A stretch of DNA of 64,000 bases from Apostichopus parvimensis (taxonomy: Eukaryota > Echinodermata > Holothuroidea > Aspidochirotida > Stichopodidae). Shown piece by piece: positions 38,701-48,000 of this stretch. The stretch covers positions 8,997-72,996 of the forward strand of contig KN887881.1 in assembly GCA_000934455.1 (NCBI GenBank), given 5' to 3'. The notes beneath the pieces are model-generated. The model made no database searches. It was given only the letters and a program-made list of their open reading frames with translations, and had not been told where the DNA came from. Within the stretch, counting starts at the first letter, position 1; each line of letters starts with the position of its first letter. A program made the translations under genes and the position numbers.

Positions 38701-40860
38701 TTCAAAAGCAAATTTACGTTTTAAATTTCATTGCAATCCACTCAAGAGAGTCAATAAAGGTAATTGCTGTGTGTATTTTACTAAGACTGAATGGGAATAT
38801 TTGCCTAACCGCTCCACTGTTACCAAGGACATTTTCAAAATTGATTTCCAGAATCTAATAACTTTGTTCTTAAATTGCCACTCTGTACTCCTGTGATGTT
38901 GAGGATAATCCATTTAAGAATTATTAGTCCAATGGCTTTGAGATCCTGAATATTTTTATCACACCAATTTCACCATATATATTTTTTAAAAGCAAATATG
39001 TTTACTATATTGTTAGTGCCTCAGTCAATATTCAGAGCCAGCATTCATCTTTAGTATGTCTGTTACACCATCTTCTGGTACTCTACTTGACTCTTTACCT
39101 CAGGTTGTTTCTGAGGACTTTTTAAGGAAAATTATTTTGAATTCACCATCCAAGTCATGTTTACTTGATCCATTGCCAACATGGTTAGCTAAGGGTTGCC
39201 TGACTGTGATGCTTTCTTCAATTACACACATTATTTAATCTTTCTATGGCAACAGGAACTGTCCCAGACTCTTTTAAAGTTGCCCATGTGACTCCTATGT
39301 TAAAGAAAAACGACTTAGAAAGAAACTGCTTACGTAATTATCATCCTATTTCCAACCTGGGATTGGTATCTAAAATTATAGAAAAGGTTGTTTTATCACA
39401 CTTAATTGACTACCTCATTCAGGAAAATCTACTTGAACCATATAAATCAACTTATAAGTCTGGCCATAGCACTAAGACTGCCCTTAATGCAGTCCACAAA
39501 TTTATTACATTGGAGCTTGATAACAACTGACAGGTTCTTTTGGTTCTATTGGATCTTTTATCAGCATTTGATACTGTCGATCATAGCATTTTATTGACTA
39601 AACTTCATTCAAAGTACAGGATAATGGGATCTGCCTTTCATGGTTCCAGTCGTATCTCTCTGATCGTCACCAACATGTGAAAATTGGAAATGTTATTTCC
39701 CTGTCTCGTAAACTTGATTGTGGTGTACCACAAGGCCTGTATTTCCTTGTATCTCGCTGAACTAAGTGATATTATACGTGATCACTGAGTTTGAGTTTCA
39801 TCATTATGCTGAAGATACCCAGCTATATAAATATATATGTAAATATGTAAATATATATATATATATATATACAGTATATATATATGTATATATATATTTA
39901 TATATATATATATACATTATCAAAGAATGTTCTAATTAAGGAATATGACTTTTTCTTATCAATATTAAGAGACTGATGACAAAAATGATTATATGACAAC
40001 TATACATGCCTTAGAATATACCAAAAGTAGCAATGTTTTACTTGTGGTCATGTGCAAGAATCTGCACTGGCTGTGACCCCTAGCTTGGATTAAATATTAC
40101 ACTATGAGCAAGCACCCCAGCTATTAAACATGCTTTCCAGAAGATATTTAATAAAGCATTCTTTACTCTCGCTTAATTGTGTCAAAAATATATTAGTTCT
40201 GAAATTTTGCATTTCTGTTGTTTAATATTCCTTTTAATTGGAATCCATACTAGTTCATCACGGGGATTAATATCATCGTTAGAGGCTGACTGACCTATCT
40301 TTAGAAGAATAACAAACCATTTCAAGGTCATCTATATAAACCATCAAGTCCAATTAAACTATGAATCAATAAGATGACGCCGTTGTCAATTAATTGTTTG
40401 TAATCAATTGTCCTAATTATTCCCATCCCTAGTGAGTTCCCACCATAAATCTGTGTCATAGGAAACAACAATTTAGTACTTTATTGAAGCTATAGGAGTC
40501 ATAGTAATTTTGAAGTGACTATTAATTATTTTAATTACATTTTTCCTTTAACTCTTTGTTACTTGCATTGTTTCTAGTTATAACAGCCAATGATATAATT
40601 CATATTGATTGCAAGCACTTTTAACAAGGTGTTATTTGCTTGATACAATATTTTAGTGACAGATGAAGACATCAGTAAGAGACCAATTGAGTTAATATCA
40701 GTGAACTGATGCTAAAGACATGAATAAGTATACTGCTCACAAAAAAAATTAACTTACCTCCAAAGGTGGAACTCAAGAAAATCCGCACAACTTTGGAAGG
40801 CAGCTTTGGTATATTCTGAAGATCCCCAGATAACAATCTTTTCACATGTTGCTCTTCCAT
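12365..40860 (-). CDS. NWD1: NWD1-type NACHT and WD40 repeat protein (18 exons)
   Basis: Coding exons in transcription order: 40860-40758, 36795-36593, 32073-31773, 28724-28607, 27841-26883, 26739-26541, 26247-26044, 24688-24577, 23698-23549, 21684-21536, 20791-20553, 20215-20090, 19495-19290, 17326-17060, 16481-16286, 15157-14202, 13086-13018, 12583-12365. They sum to 4776 nt (1591 aa plus stop), in frame throughout with GT-AG borders. Human NWD1 is 1564 aa. Order of parts: DUF4062 (about residues 23-55 onward), NACHT ATPase with Walker A GASGSGKTS near 376 and Walker B LLLILDSLDQ near 468, a helical region containing ARLRFELQEYMAERQ and MADFFSGKW, then WD40 repeats from about 905 to the end. 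It is a STAND-class signalling ATPase. NWD2 is the main alternative name; the region after NACHT looks closer to NWD1. The protein ends in a basic tail with CRLV. Any non-coding first exon is not resolved. Confidence 0.9.
15554..15645 (+). repeat. Two-copy tandem duplication in NWD1 intron 15
   Basis: The block beginning AAAACAGTGTTTATT and ending CTTCTATATACTA occurs at 15554-15595 and again at 15604-15645, a 50-bp period with two or three differences. It is intronic with respect to NWD1. Confidence 0.75.
15985..16255 (-). repeat. Interspersed repeat copy A (family unknown)
   Basis: Read on the minus strand it carries a short open stretch (FGFTNILDANLKKRFYGHIS), then TGCTCATTAACCT, then a hairpin-like GATTCTGCTAGGATCGAAAT and a CCACTTACTTTTAC end. 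Copy B lies in opposite orientation at 16790-16960. Hairpin-plus-CGAAA ends of this type resemble those of Penelope-like elements and retrozymes, but that is only a suggestion. It lies in intron 15, next to exon 15. Confidence 0.55.
16790..16960 (+). repeat. Interspersed repeat copy B, inverted relative to copy A
   Basis: It matches copy A over about 150 bp, including GCTCATTAACCTGTCTGCAT, CTTGTCATTCAGCC, the hairpin GATCCTGCTAGGATCGAAAT and CAACTTACTTTTAC. It sits in NWD1 intron 14. Copies A and B are therefore inverted repeats on either side of exon 15 (16286-16481). Confidence 0.6.
18832..19127 (+). repeat. 45-bp minisatellite, about seven units, in NWD1 intron 13
   Basis: Units start near 18832, 18877, 18922, 18967, 19012, 19058 and 19101. 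The unit is about 45 bp, of the form GTGGGTCTCTGTGGTACTGA followed by TGTCATAGTACAACATGCAT and AGGAA. Units differ from one another by several bases, so the array is not freshly expanded. A single related unit start appears near 17872. Confidence 0.85.
20267..20291 (+). repeat. Poly-C/poly-A tract in NWD1 intron 11
   Basis: About 15 C followed directly by about 10 A. This is low-complexity sequence where length errors are expected. It lies close to exon 12. Confidence 0.9.
21778..22365. mobile_element. hAT-type MITE with perfect 8-bp target duplication
   Basis: The element begins TAGTGCTGATAGTCG and ends with the inverse of TAGTGGTGATAGTTG. The 8-bp word CTGTACAC flanks both ends exactly, at 21770-21777 and 22366-22373, which is the hAT hallmark. 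Subterminal GATTAATCGC words repeat in both orientations. At 588 bp with no transposase it is non-autonomous. It inserted in NWD1 intron 9, about 90 bp upstream of the exon 10 acceptor. Confidence 0.9.
22588..22849 (+). repeat. Direct duplication of about 92 bp in NWD1 intron 9
   Basis: Bases 22588-22679 and 22757-22849 share GGGAATCCCCACAAACTAAA, AGATAAGTTCATACATCA and ACAAACTTGT in the same order, with about ten differences. The intervening 77 bp is AT-rich. Confidence 0.8.
23094..23155 (+). repeat. T-run and G-rich tract in NWD1 intron 9
   Basis: A run of T is followed by several G runs of 5-8 bases at 23107-23153, capable in principle of G-quadruplex formation. No coding content. Confidence 0.7.
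26883..27841 (-). CDS. NWD1: NWD1 exon 5: NACHT ATPase core
   Basis: One large 959-nt exon holds the complete nucleotide-binding core: GCDETLQEIFLRI before the P-loop, LHGASGSGKTS (Walker A), VVLRFLGTSSQSSS, IPLLLILDSLDQLEDSHRA (Walker B) and WLPRKCPKGVQIILSTLPD. Catalytic P-loop Lys and Walker B acidic residues are present, so ATP binding and hydrolysis look preserved. The donor is GTCAGT after AAAG at 26883. Confidence 0.93.
28725..31772. other. NWD1 intron 3
   Basis: About 3 kb of AT-rich intron. It includes a G run near 29591-29605. No conserved open frame, RNA gene or complete transposon was recognised. Confidence 0.6.
31773..40860 (-). CDS. NWD1: NWD1 exons 1-3: DUF4062 amino-terminal module
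   Basis: Exon 1 (40758-40860) encodes MEEQHVKRLL through IFLSSTFG. Exon 2 (36593-36795) continues DMTAERNVIVDELEPRL, LVDMRWGVRDEATDDHMTT and SMGPNFV. Exon 3 (31773-32073) begins FLLGQRYGYRPLPASIP. Together they form the DUF4062 module typical of NWD1/NWD2 and related STAND proteins. The three exons are separated by 4.0 and 4.5 kb introns. The exon 1 frame stays open upstream to 41082 but the added residues are hydrophobic and unconserved, so the ATG at 40860 is preferred. Confidence 0.88.
32454..32879 (-). CDS. Orphan 141-codon open frame inside NWD1 intron 2
   Basis: I do not recognise this frame. Its composition looks protein-like: mixed charged residues with little low complexity, for example NFVKATASGSQTRLLLTSRK, GIAKKLRDNSDG and FESGGVKDRIYEEF. 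It lies in CpG-rich DNA on the NWD1 strand but is not needed by the NWD1 model, whose exons 2 and 3 join in frame without it. Candidate donors GTAACT and GTACTC occur near 32576 and 32566, so it could be a first exon of a nested gene or an alternative NWD1 start. It may equally be chance. Confidence 0.25.
   Translation of the reverse strand: MYHTTHTKTRCNYLPHTTGTAIDKKLYRNFVKATASGSQTRLLLTSRKNGIAKKLRDNSDGPVEGSIDNIFESGGVKDRIYEEFTSEPTFKPQADRLGLRSVTLRYSPTRLNQYIVVLLMYGSHTSRTILKSECWIIAGRT
34920..35330 (-). CDS. Orphan open frame in the CpG-rich block (weak)
   Basis: A 136-codon minus-strand frame with one hydrophobic stretch (WSVLWIFTLIGSLAQCF). A second frame (34619-34954) overlaps its end and contains another hydrophobic stretch (INICIGLFILVFISV). 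Neither resembles a family I know, and the junction between them lacks a convincing intron. Listed because it sits in the CpG-rich core; chance is the simpler explanation. Confidence 0.12.
   Translation of the reverse strand: MNGVMLQAMAAGDVRLFTHGGVLPLWFTVRWSVLWIFTLIGSLAQCFRTYFEYSQFAVPQYRDCNLKHERLLNMEAYSGESKRTYLNKRDHTYDRGKHFSQTFVNRSCDIHKPLDLQLLIHLHLQIEINCFVHFVR
38369..38580 (+). other. 50-N assembly gap flanked by identical 81-bp copies
   Basis: N occupies 38450-38499. The 81 bases before it (38369-38449) and after it (38500-38580) are the same, starting GTTTTCAATGTGCAATGGCT and ending CCCTTTAAGCTA. This is typical of two contig ends that overlap but were not merged, so the true genome probably has one copy and no gap. 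Confidence 0.9.
39000..39835 (+). mobile_element. Truncated LINE, reverse transcriptase fragment (CR1/L2-Jockey type)
   Basis: Pieces of a non-LTR reverse transcriptase appear in order: VSEDFLRKIILNSPSKSC, GTVPDSFKVAHVTPMLKKND, NYHPISNLGLVSKIIEKVV, GHSTKTALNAVHKF, AFDTVDHSILL, YLSDRHQHVKIG, CGVPQG and HYAEDTQLY. The reading frame is broken by an early stop near 39239, a TGA at 39528 and later frameshifts. The catalytic FADD box reads YAED, so the copy is dead. It has no endonuclease domain and ends in an AT microsatellite. Confidence 0.85.
39824..39914 (+). repeat. AT/TA microsatellite
   Basis: About 90 bp of TA and TATG-type repeats directly after the LINE fragment. It begins inside the codons after DTQLY, so it replaced or interrupted the rest of the element. 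Confidence 0.9.
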
Positions 40861-41164
40861 TTTTACTTGATGGCTACTTGATTTATTATGACTAAATATA
40901 CATCTCAAGATCTGTGAAGTGCTACAAAGGAGTGCTGAAATGAATACAAGGAAAGAAAAGGAATAAACAAGTGACATGCAATATTTCAATATTAATGGAA
41001 CTATCAAGGAATAAACGATGCTAAAGGGAGATAAAAAAAATACATTTGTGCATTTCTTCTTATTACTTGACAGCTGTCCCAATGCTGTATTTAGTCAAAA
41101 TTTATAAATTATCAAAGGACAGATCTTGTTTGCATCAAGTAGCACATGTAGATCTTTGTAGTTC

Positions 41165-43010
41165 AGGTTTCTGGGAGTTAAGTTAAGTTTAGTAGCAAAA
41201 GGGATCAGGAGGAACAATCAAGTCCCCATCAAGGACCCTATGGGAAAGGGAAAAAAAATCAGACAACTTGCATTTATCAATATTAAAAAGCAGAAGCCAT
41301 CCCTGAGCCCAGGAAAAAACCTTATCGAAATCCATTTGAAATTTCTCAGATTTCGGTTTTAGAAGAGACCTCAGAATACGACTTTTGGTGTCATCAGCAA
41401 AATTCTTGGCTGTACACAAAATATCTCCATCAATGTCGTTTATATAGGCAACAAACAAAAACAGACCCTTGTGGAACCCCACCAGTAGCGTCCTGCCCAG
41501 AAGAAGCACCACCTTTAATTACCACCCTGTTTCCTATTACCAAGCCAATTATCGATCCAAGACAGTAAATCCCATTGACACCCTTACTCTTCAGCCTAAG
41601 TAAAAGATGCTGGTGGGGAACTTTATCAAAGGCCTACTGGAAATCCAGGAACGTACCATCTACATACTTCTGCCTATTGAGTGAGCTTGTTATATTTTCC
41701 ATAAACTCAAGAATATTAGTGAGACAAAACCTCTTTAGACAAAGCCATGTAGAGACTCTCTGATCAAAGACTGACTGCTGAAGTGACTGACTATAAGACT
41801 TTTTAACAATAGACTCCCTGACCTTACAAACAACACTACTGAGACTAACAGGCCTGTAATAACAGGACTTATCACCCTCCTTGAAAATTGGGGTAATATT
41901 AGCACATCTCCAGTCCTGAGGAACATTACCTTCAATCATAAATTTACTAAAAACCAATGAAAGTAGAATGCAGCAATGGTGTGCAATAGTCTTCAACAAA
42001 TACAGATAGATTGCATCAGGCCCAGTCCCTTGAGAAACATAATTTAGACAAAGCAGCTCCTTTAAAGGCATTGAAGACTCGCGCACAAAGAAACGTCTGA
42101 TGCCGGTAATCTGACCTAGTTTCGTATGAGGTGTAACAGAAGTGTAAGACACCACCTTAGATCCCAGAAATACACACACAACTTGCTACCGTCGGTAATT
42201 AGCCACTAGTGTACAGTCAATACATGCAGCTACGGTCAATACCCACAACACAGTATACATAGCAGGGATGGACATCTCAAGTCTAGATAAAAGATAACAA
42301 AGTATCACGTTTCATTACTGTCTGCATCTTATAGCGACAAGAAAATAACTTCACTTGCAAGCAACGGAAAGTTAACTTTTTCAGAGGGCGGCACACGGTT
42401 TGGGGCGAGCCCCAACTTTTAAAGGGTGTGAAGACTCGCGCAAATAGAAACGTCTAATGCCTGTAATCTGACCTAGTTTTGAATGAGGTGTAACAGAAGT
42501 GTTAGACACCACCATCGATCCCAGAAAATACGCACAAAGCTTGCTACCTTCGGTAATTAGACACTAGTGTACAGTCAGTACATACAGCTGCGGTCAATAC
42601 CCACAGCACAGGATACAAACGATACAGTGATGGACATCTCAGATAACAAGGTATCACGTTTCATTACTGTCTGCATTTCTTAGCGACACGAACAAAACGT
42701 CACTTGCAAGCAACAGAAAGTTAACTTTTTCAAAGGGGTGCACACAGTTTGCGGCGAGTCTTCAATGCCTTTAAGACAAGCTCATCTGAAAATAGGACCA
42801 TATCCACTTTAGGACCATTACTTCCCCACTGACAATCTGGAGTATTACTCATATAAAATAACAAAATAGTTGTTCAACAGATCCGCAAGCTTCCTGACAA
42901 TCAGTAACTATATTATCTGCTTATGGTGCTATCAACAACCGCATGTTTAACTTTCTGCTTTTACCTGCCATAAGATAAGAAGGCATTTGGGTTATCCAAC
43001 AAAATAAAAT
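41165..43010 (-). mobile_element. Decayed LINE (Jockey-superfamily reverse transcriptase), split by a nested insertion
   Basis: Read on the minus strand: VDMVLFSDELVLKALK before the insertion; [82 protein letters not shown] and WLLLFNIDKCK after it. The FADD catalytic box is intact but the frame carries at least one stop (before AFDKVPH) and a frameshift near the GVPQGSV block. The part upstream of the insertion (42775-43010) is more decayed. It differs in sequence type from the plus-strand LINE at 39.0-39.8 kb. Confidence 0.85.
42062..42774. mobile_element. Two-unit TTAA-flanked MITE nested in the LINE
   Basis: TTAA at 42062-42065 and 42771-42774 flank an insert whose outer ends are perfect 17-bp inverted repeats, AGGCATTGAAGACTCGC. 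Inside are two similar tandem units, 42066-42418 and 42423-42770, sharing a third TTAA at 42419-42422. Both units contain AAACGTCT, AATCTGACCTAGTTT, GAGGTGTAACAGAAGTGT and TATCACGTTTCATTACTGTC. The LINE reading frame resumes across the insertion. No transposase is present. TTAA targets suggest mobilisation by a piggyBac-like enzyme. Confidence 0.88.
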
Positions 43011-45094
43011 ATGCTTTTAATTATAATCTCCAATTTTCATCAAATTTGCAACCTCTTAGATGAACTATTTCAGAATGGCCAGAACATGCAACTTGTTTTC
43101 TCCATTATGAATCCAGTTTCAATGTTTTTATTTAACAAAATATTAGTCCAAATGTTACTTTCAATTATTATTTTGTGATACTGTATAGGCATATATGCCT
43201 ACATCAACGATAATTTGCAGTTTCAACTTTATACTGTGGATCAACAAATGAATACAATCAAAAAAATATCTATGTTAAAGTTAAACATATCACATTCACC
43301 ATTGTGATAACATAGGCCTAGCCTAACCAAGTTACCGCTGGTCTAGGTCAAAAAGCTCAGGATTTCATCAGATATATCATCATGCTTAACGGCTCGAAAT
43401 TTTTTTTTTTATCAAAATTACTTGACCCTAGCCTAGACAACATCGACCATTTCATTTATTTGTTTCTCCTCAATATACAGGTTTAACAGTAAACATTTAC
43501 TAACATAAATGCAAATACAACGAGAAAGGAAGTGGCCTAGAAAACCTTCACAAAATTGAACTGCTGACGCTAAGAACTCACCGTCAACAGTTGATAAAAC
43601 AGCCGAATAGTAAAGCCAACAATAAAGTCAAATATTATTACCTCTCCTCGCCTATAACCAAGTGGCAGTACTGGTACTTGTAGTAGACCTACTAAAACTA
43701 ATCTGGAAGAGCCATGATGAGTTTCCACGAAGTGATAGTTCCGTGTCTGACGGGGACGCCGTCTGCTACCTGTGTACGGTACGTCTGCTGTGCTGCATGT
43801 AACCTTGAAAAGATTGGTGCAATATTATGCTTGGATCGTGTTGGCCTCGTACTTCGTAGGTATTAGTGCAACTTCCCGGTACTGGAGTGAAAAGTAATTA
43901 AAGTATAGTACTTGGCAGTAATCAAAGGGGTTTCTTTCCAGCTGATGCACGACCAGTTCACATATGTACAGGTCATGGTGTGCATATTTGTAAAGTCAAC
44001 AGAACAAAACCTATGAAACAGTTATTAGAGCACACTACAGGTCCCTAGTAGAAAGGAACTCTGGTTGCTACGAAAATGATGCGCCTTCTATGGAACGCCA
44101 TGCGGCGGGGTAAACAGTGCACTACTCTTTAATTTTTACACCATCGCCACATGGATGAGTTTTTATTTTGTTTATTATAGATCAGTGATACAACCCTGCT
44201 CCATGCCTATGTTGTATTTCTAAGCCATTTATATTCTTTAAGAAATGTCAGTTTAAACATCTAAGGCTCATTAATTAAGGTGGCTGGATTACCTAGTCTA
44301 GCAGGTAGACATTAGACGGGACGCAAAACTCAATAGGAAAAAGACGACTTCTGTGGTTTCAATAACATATTTGAAATAACATTTATGTTTGGGCTAGATT
44401 GCTATCAAAGGGTGCTCTGATATTACAATTTCTAAAGAATAGATTAACATTAAGGACTGCACTGTCCCATTTATCGTTGGACGCAGAACTATTTCAATGT
44501 CACGTTTCAAGTTAAATGTGAGCCACCCTCGCAAAGTTGTTTTTGGCAGGATTGTGGGGACGACACTTAATATGTTATCTCAAATATTAAAATGAAGACA
44601 CTCATATGTTGCAGCTTCGGATATCGAAGGTTTCATCCGCAAATAAGTAGTAAAGAGCAATCGAATGTTTCTACGGTATAATTGAACGTCAACCTAGAGT
44701 AATAGCAATTCATCAAACTAGGGAAAGCTTTATATTCTAATCCCTTTTCTTCTTTACACTTTCTCCTGACTCTAGTCTCCACCCAGTCTTTTCCTGTTTT
44801 CTAACTTCCATGTGGCAAGAAACAGTGGGAGCGGATCACTTTGATAAGGTATTCTGAAATGGAGAGAGTTGGATTCCCTGCTCCGATAAAAAAAAAACCT
44901 TAGTTATAGCTGGGGTTTTGTAGAACTTGACCACAGAAATTAACTTCACGGAAACTCTAATTTAAACGATGGCGCTAGACTGATTTATCATATACAATTC
45001 AGATTTCCAGCTGATAGCCGCGTACTGAAGCTTCAAATTGTACGCCGACTGAAAAAAAGTTCGCGACAGAGACGACACGGTCACGAGAAAGAAA

Positions 45095-48000
45095 ATGGCA
45101 TTAAGTAACCAGGAAAGGGATTCCGTCAACGATGCATTGGATTGTTTGTTTAATGTTTATTTTCTTGCTTTTTCGTGTACAGAATACTCTATAACACCGG
45201 TCCTTAATTATACTATGATCCGAAGTGCTGGACAGTATTACGCGATGTCGCCCTAATGTTAAGGCCTAACGCAATTAAGAATATGGCTAGGATAGGTTAT
45301 TGTTACGTTGATTATGCAATACAATTTTCATGTTTCAGCTCGTAAGCTGCATTGTAAGTTGCAAAGCCTGGCCTTAGACCAAAGTTAGTAGCCAAACTGT
45401 ACAACTGAAATGCATTGTTAGTTTAAAGCAATTGTGATCAGCGTGCTCGCGTAGTAATCTTGCATATTATTGTTTAAAACTGAAAGACATGGTTTGATCA
45501 ATTGCCTGTTGGCAGGAGGCTGTACTGTGTATGGTAACTTAATATTGTTTCCTACTGACATACTGTACCTTTGCATATAGATAGGCTAGGCATATTGTGG
45601 ACTAGTCGTTTGAAAGTCAAACTGTAACCACACTTTGACACAAAATCTACACAGACTACAAAACTTGACCAAAATTGATACTATATGGAAGGATAAACAT
45701 TGGTTGTGTATTTTTGAAGCACATCAGCGTCATCCTACAACTTTATTTAGCTTAACTTACGCCTACACCTCTTTCCCTGAAATATACAGTTAACATGTTT
45801 GATGAAACAAATTATTTGTTCCTCATCACTTTAATGCATTACCTTCATAATTATAACCTCATATAAGTCACATTCATGAAGGATAGTCTTAAACTAAACC
45901 ACATGAAAGCATATTAGAGATTGTTGTTATAGCTATCTGCTGAAAGAAAAGTTTTGCCCTCACATTGCAATCATTAAAACTTATTACAATCATTAAAAGT
46001 TTAAATGACAGTGTAGATAAGTCAATGGTTTCCATCCAGTGATTTTGTTTATCCAGATGAATACTTGGGGAAATAACGATTAATATCCAAATTTGCCTAA
46101 GGTTTAGACTAGGCCTTTTATACTGGCTAGTATGTCTTACAGCTACTGTACCAGCCTGATTCTAAGATACCCAAAGAGTGTAATTTAAGTGAAAGGTTGA
46201 CATAAAACAAATTTGGAAGTGTCCATTAGGCACCCCTCTTGTTGATGAAAAGTACCAATTTGAATGTGTACCCAGACCACACACCTCTCCCCTGGAAAAT
46301 AACTTAACAGTAATACAATAAACAAATACTAGTGGTTTGCACTGTGCATCTGATTTTAAACATCCTCTGAAAATAAACGGTAGCCTATTATCTATACTTG
46401 TGTAACAAAAACATTGTGTAGCAGGTGGAATCACTTCAGACTCACCCATTTATATTGCTTATTTGTTTATATTCTAGCATTTGCAGAGAAGCCAGTCAAG
46501 GAGATTCCCGCAGATTTGGAGAAACTTCTCAACTCAATAGCAGTCACTGGCAGAGCCACGTAAGTAGTACATATCTAGTTGAAGTATAGGCCCTCCTGTA
46601 GTATACAGATCTCTAGTACACACAAGGGACCCAGCTTACCAATTAAGATGCTGATGTTAAATATAATACCATGTGGTTGTAAAGGTTTTGTGAATGATTT
46701 AAACTGATTTTGCTGTCTTTGTTGATATAAATACTGTAGTTACATTCTTGCTGGGAGAAAAGATGCCTACTTGATGTTATCCTTTCTCTATAGTGTACTG
46801 CTTTAAATCAGTCATTGACTGGCCTCATCCCAGTTTGGAAACTTGGCAGGGAAGCTTTATGTTCAAGGAATTATGTATGTGAGTGTTTGGTTGTGAAACA
46901 ATATCTCAAGATGTAGACAGCATGAACAGATCTCATACATGGTAGATGGACACAATATGCTCAGTACAAAATCCTATTGTTGTGGAACTACCTTTAAGTT
47001 CAAATGATGGTTGAAATTAAAATGCTTTCTAAGATACCCAAAGAGTGTAATTTAAGTAAAAGGTTGTTATATAACAAATTGATTGGAAGTGTCCAGGAGG
47101 CACCCCTCTTGTTTACCCCTCTTGTCTTATCAAATTTCCAGGAAGCAACCTGTCATGCACATCCATTGGGGTTTCTGCATTGGTTCTTATATTGTGTTGT
47201 TTAGCAGTAGTCTGTCAACTATCACTTATAGTTCATAGCTGAAATTATTTGTTAGTTGCACTGTTATCAAATTCTTACATTGAAAACTATTTGATTTCCA
47301 TTATAGATATCCCTGGGGTAAGGTGAAGCTGTTGTTGGTTCAGAAGCTTGAGAATGTTATAGAAGAATACATGACAGAAAATCCAGATGAAAGCGTACCG
47401 TTACTACCGAATGTAGAAAATGTCTCGTTTGCAGACATGAAGCAGAGATTACTAACAAATATCGGCAAATTCAATGAGTAAGTATGTACACATCCTGGCC
47501 AAGCATTACAGCATGGAAAGAATTTGTATTGCTCTCAAGAACTATTATCAATGTTTTATATCCTACTGTTGTCGGTTTCTATGTCCTTTATAAGGTTACA
47601 GGCAAGTCTGTAAATGTGATGTTATTGTGGCAGAAGGTGAAAGTTAAATCAAATATATATGTGCTTCATTTCTTTTTAAATTTGCCTTCTCATTATCTGG
47701 TTTCAACAACATTAAGTATCATTTTAGCTAGATAAAGCACTTTCTTTCCATAAACAAGCAAAGTAGTGAATGGATGTGTGCATTAGTCATTGCAATCATT
47801 TTCTCCAACATTTAGTTCCTTTTAACTTGTTAATGCTTCCATGAATATGATACACTTGAAATGTTTACTTTAGTTCCTATGTACCCTTAATCCTAGGTTT
47901 CGTCAGAGTGTTTCATTCGGGTGAATCAATAAATTTACATCTGTGTTATGTTATGTAGGGTAATTTGTTTCTCACTTGGATGAGAGAGATATCTGAGTTT

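Larger units (their letters stand above)
36796..40757. other. NWD1 intron 1
   Basis: About 4 kb. It contains a 50-N assembly gap with duplicated flanks (38369-38580), a truncated LINE on the plus strand (about 39000-39835) and an AT microsatellite (39824-39914). The rest is AT-rich with no further recognisable feature. Confidence 0.65.
40861..45094. other. Divergent interval between NWD1 and PPP4R2
   Basis: The left half is a decayed minus-strand LINE with a nested TTAA element. The right half (about 43.5-45.1 kb) is richer in CpG and should hold the PPP4R2 promoter and possibly a non-coding first exon of NWD1. A GGTAAT donor-like site on the minus strand occurs near 43640. No specific promoter motif is claimed. 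Confidence 0.5.
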
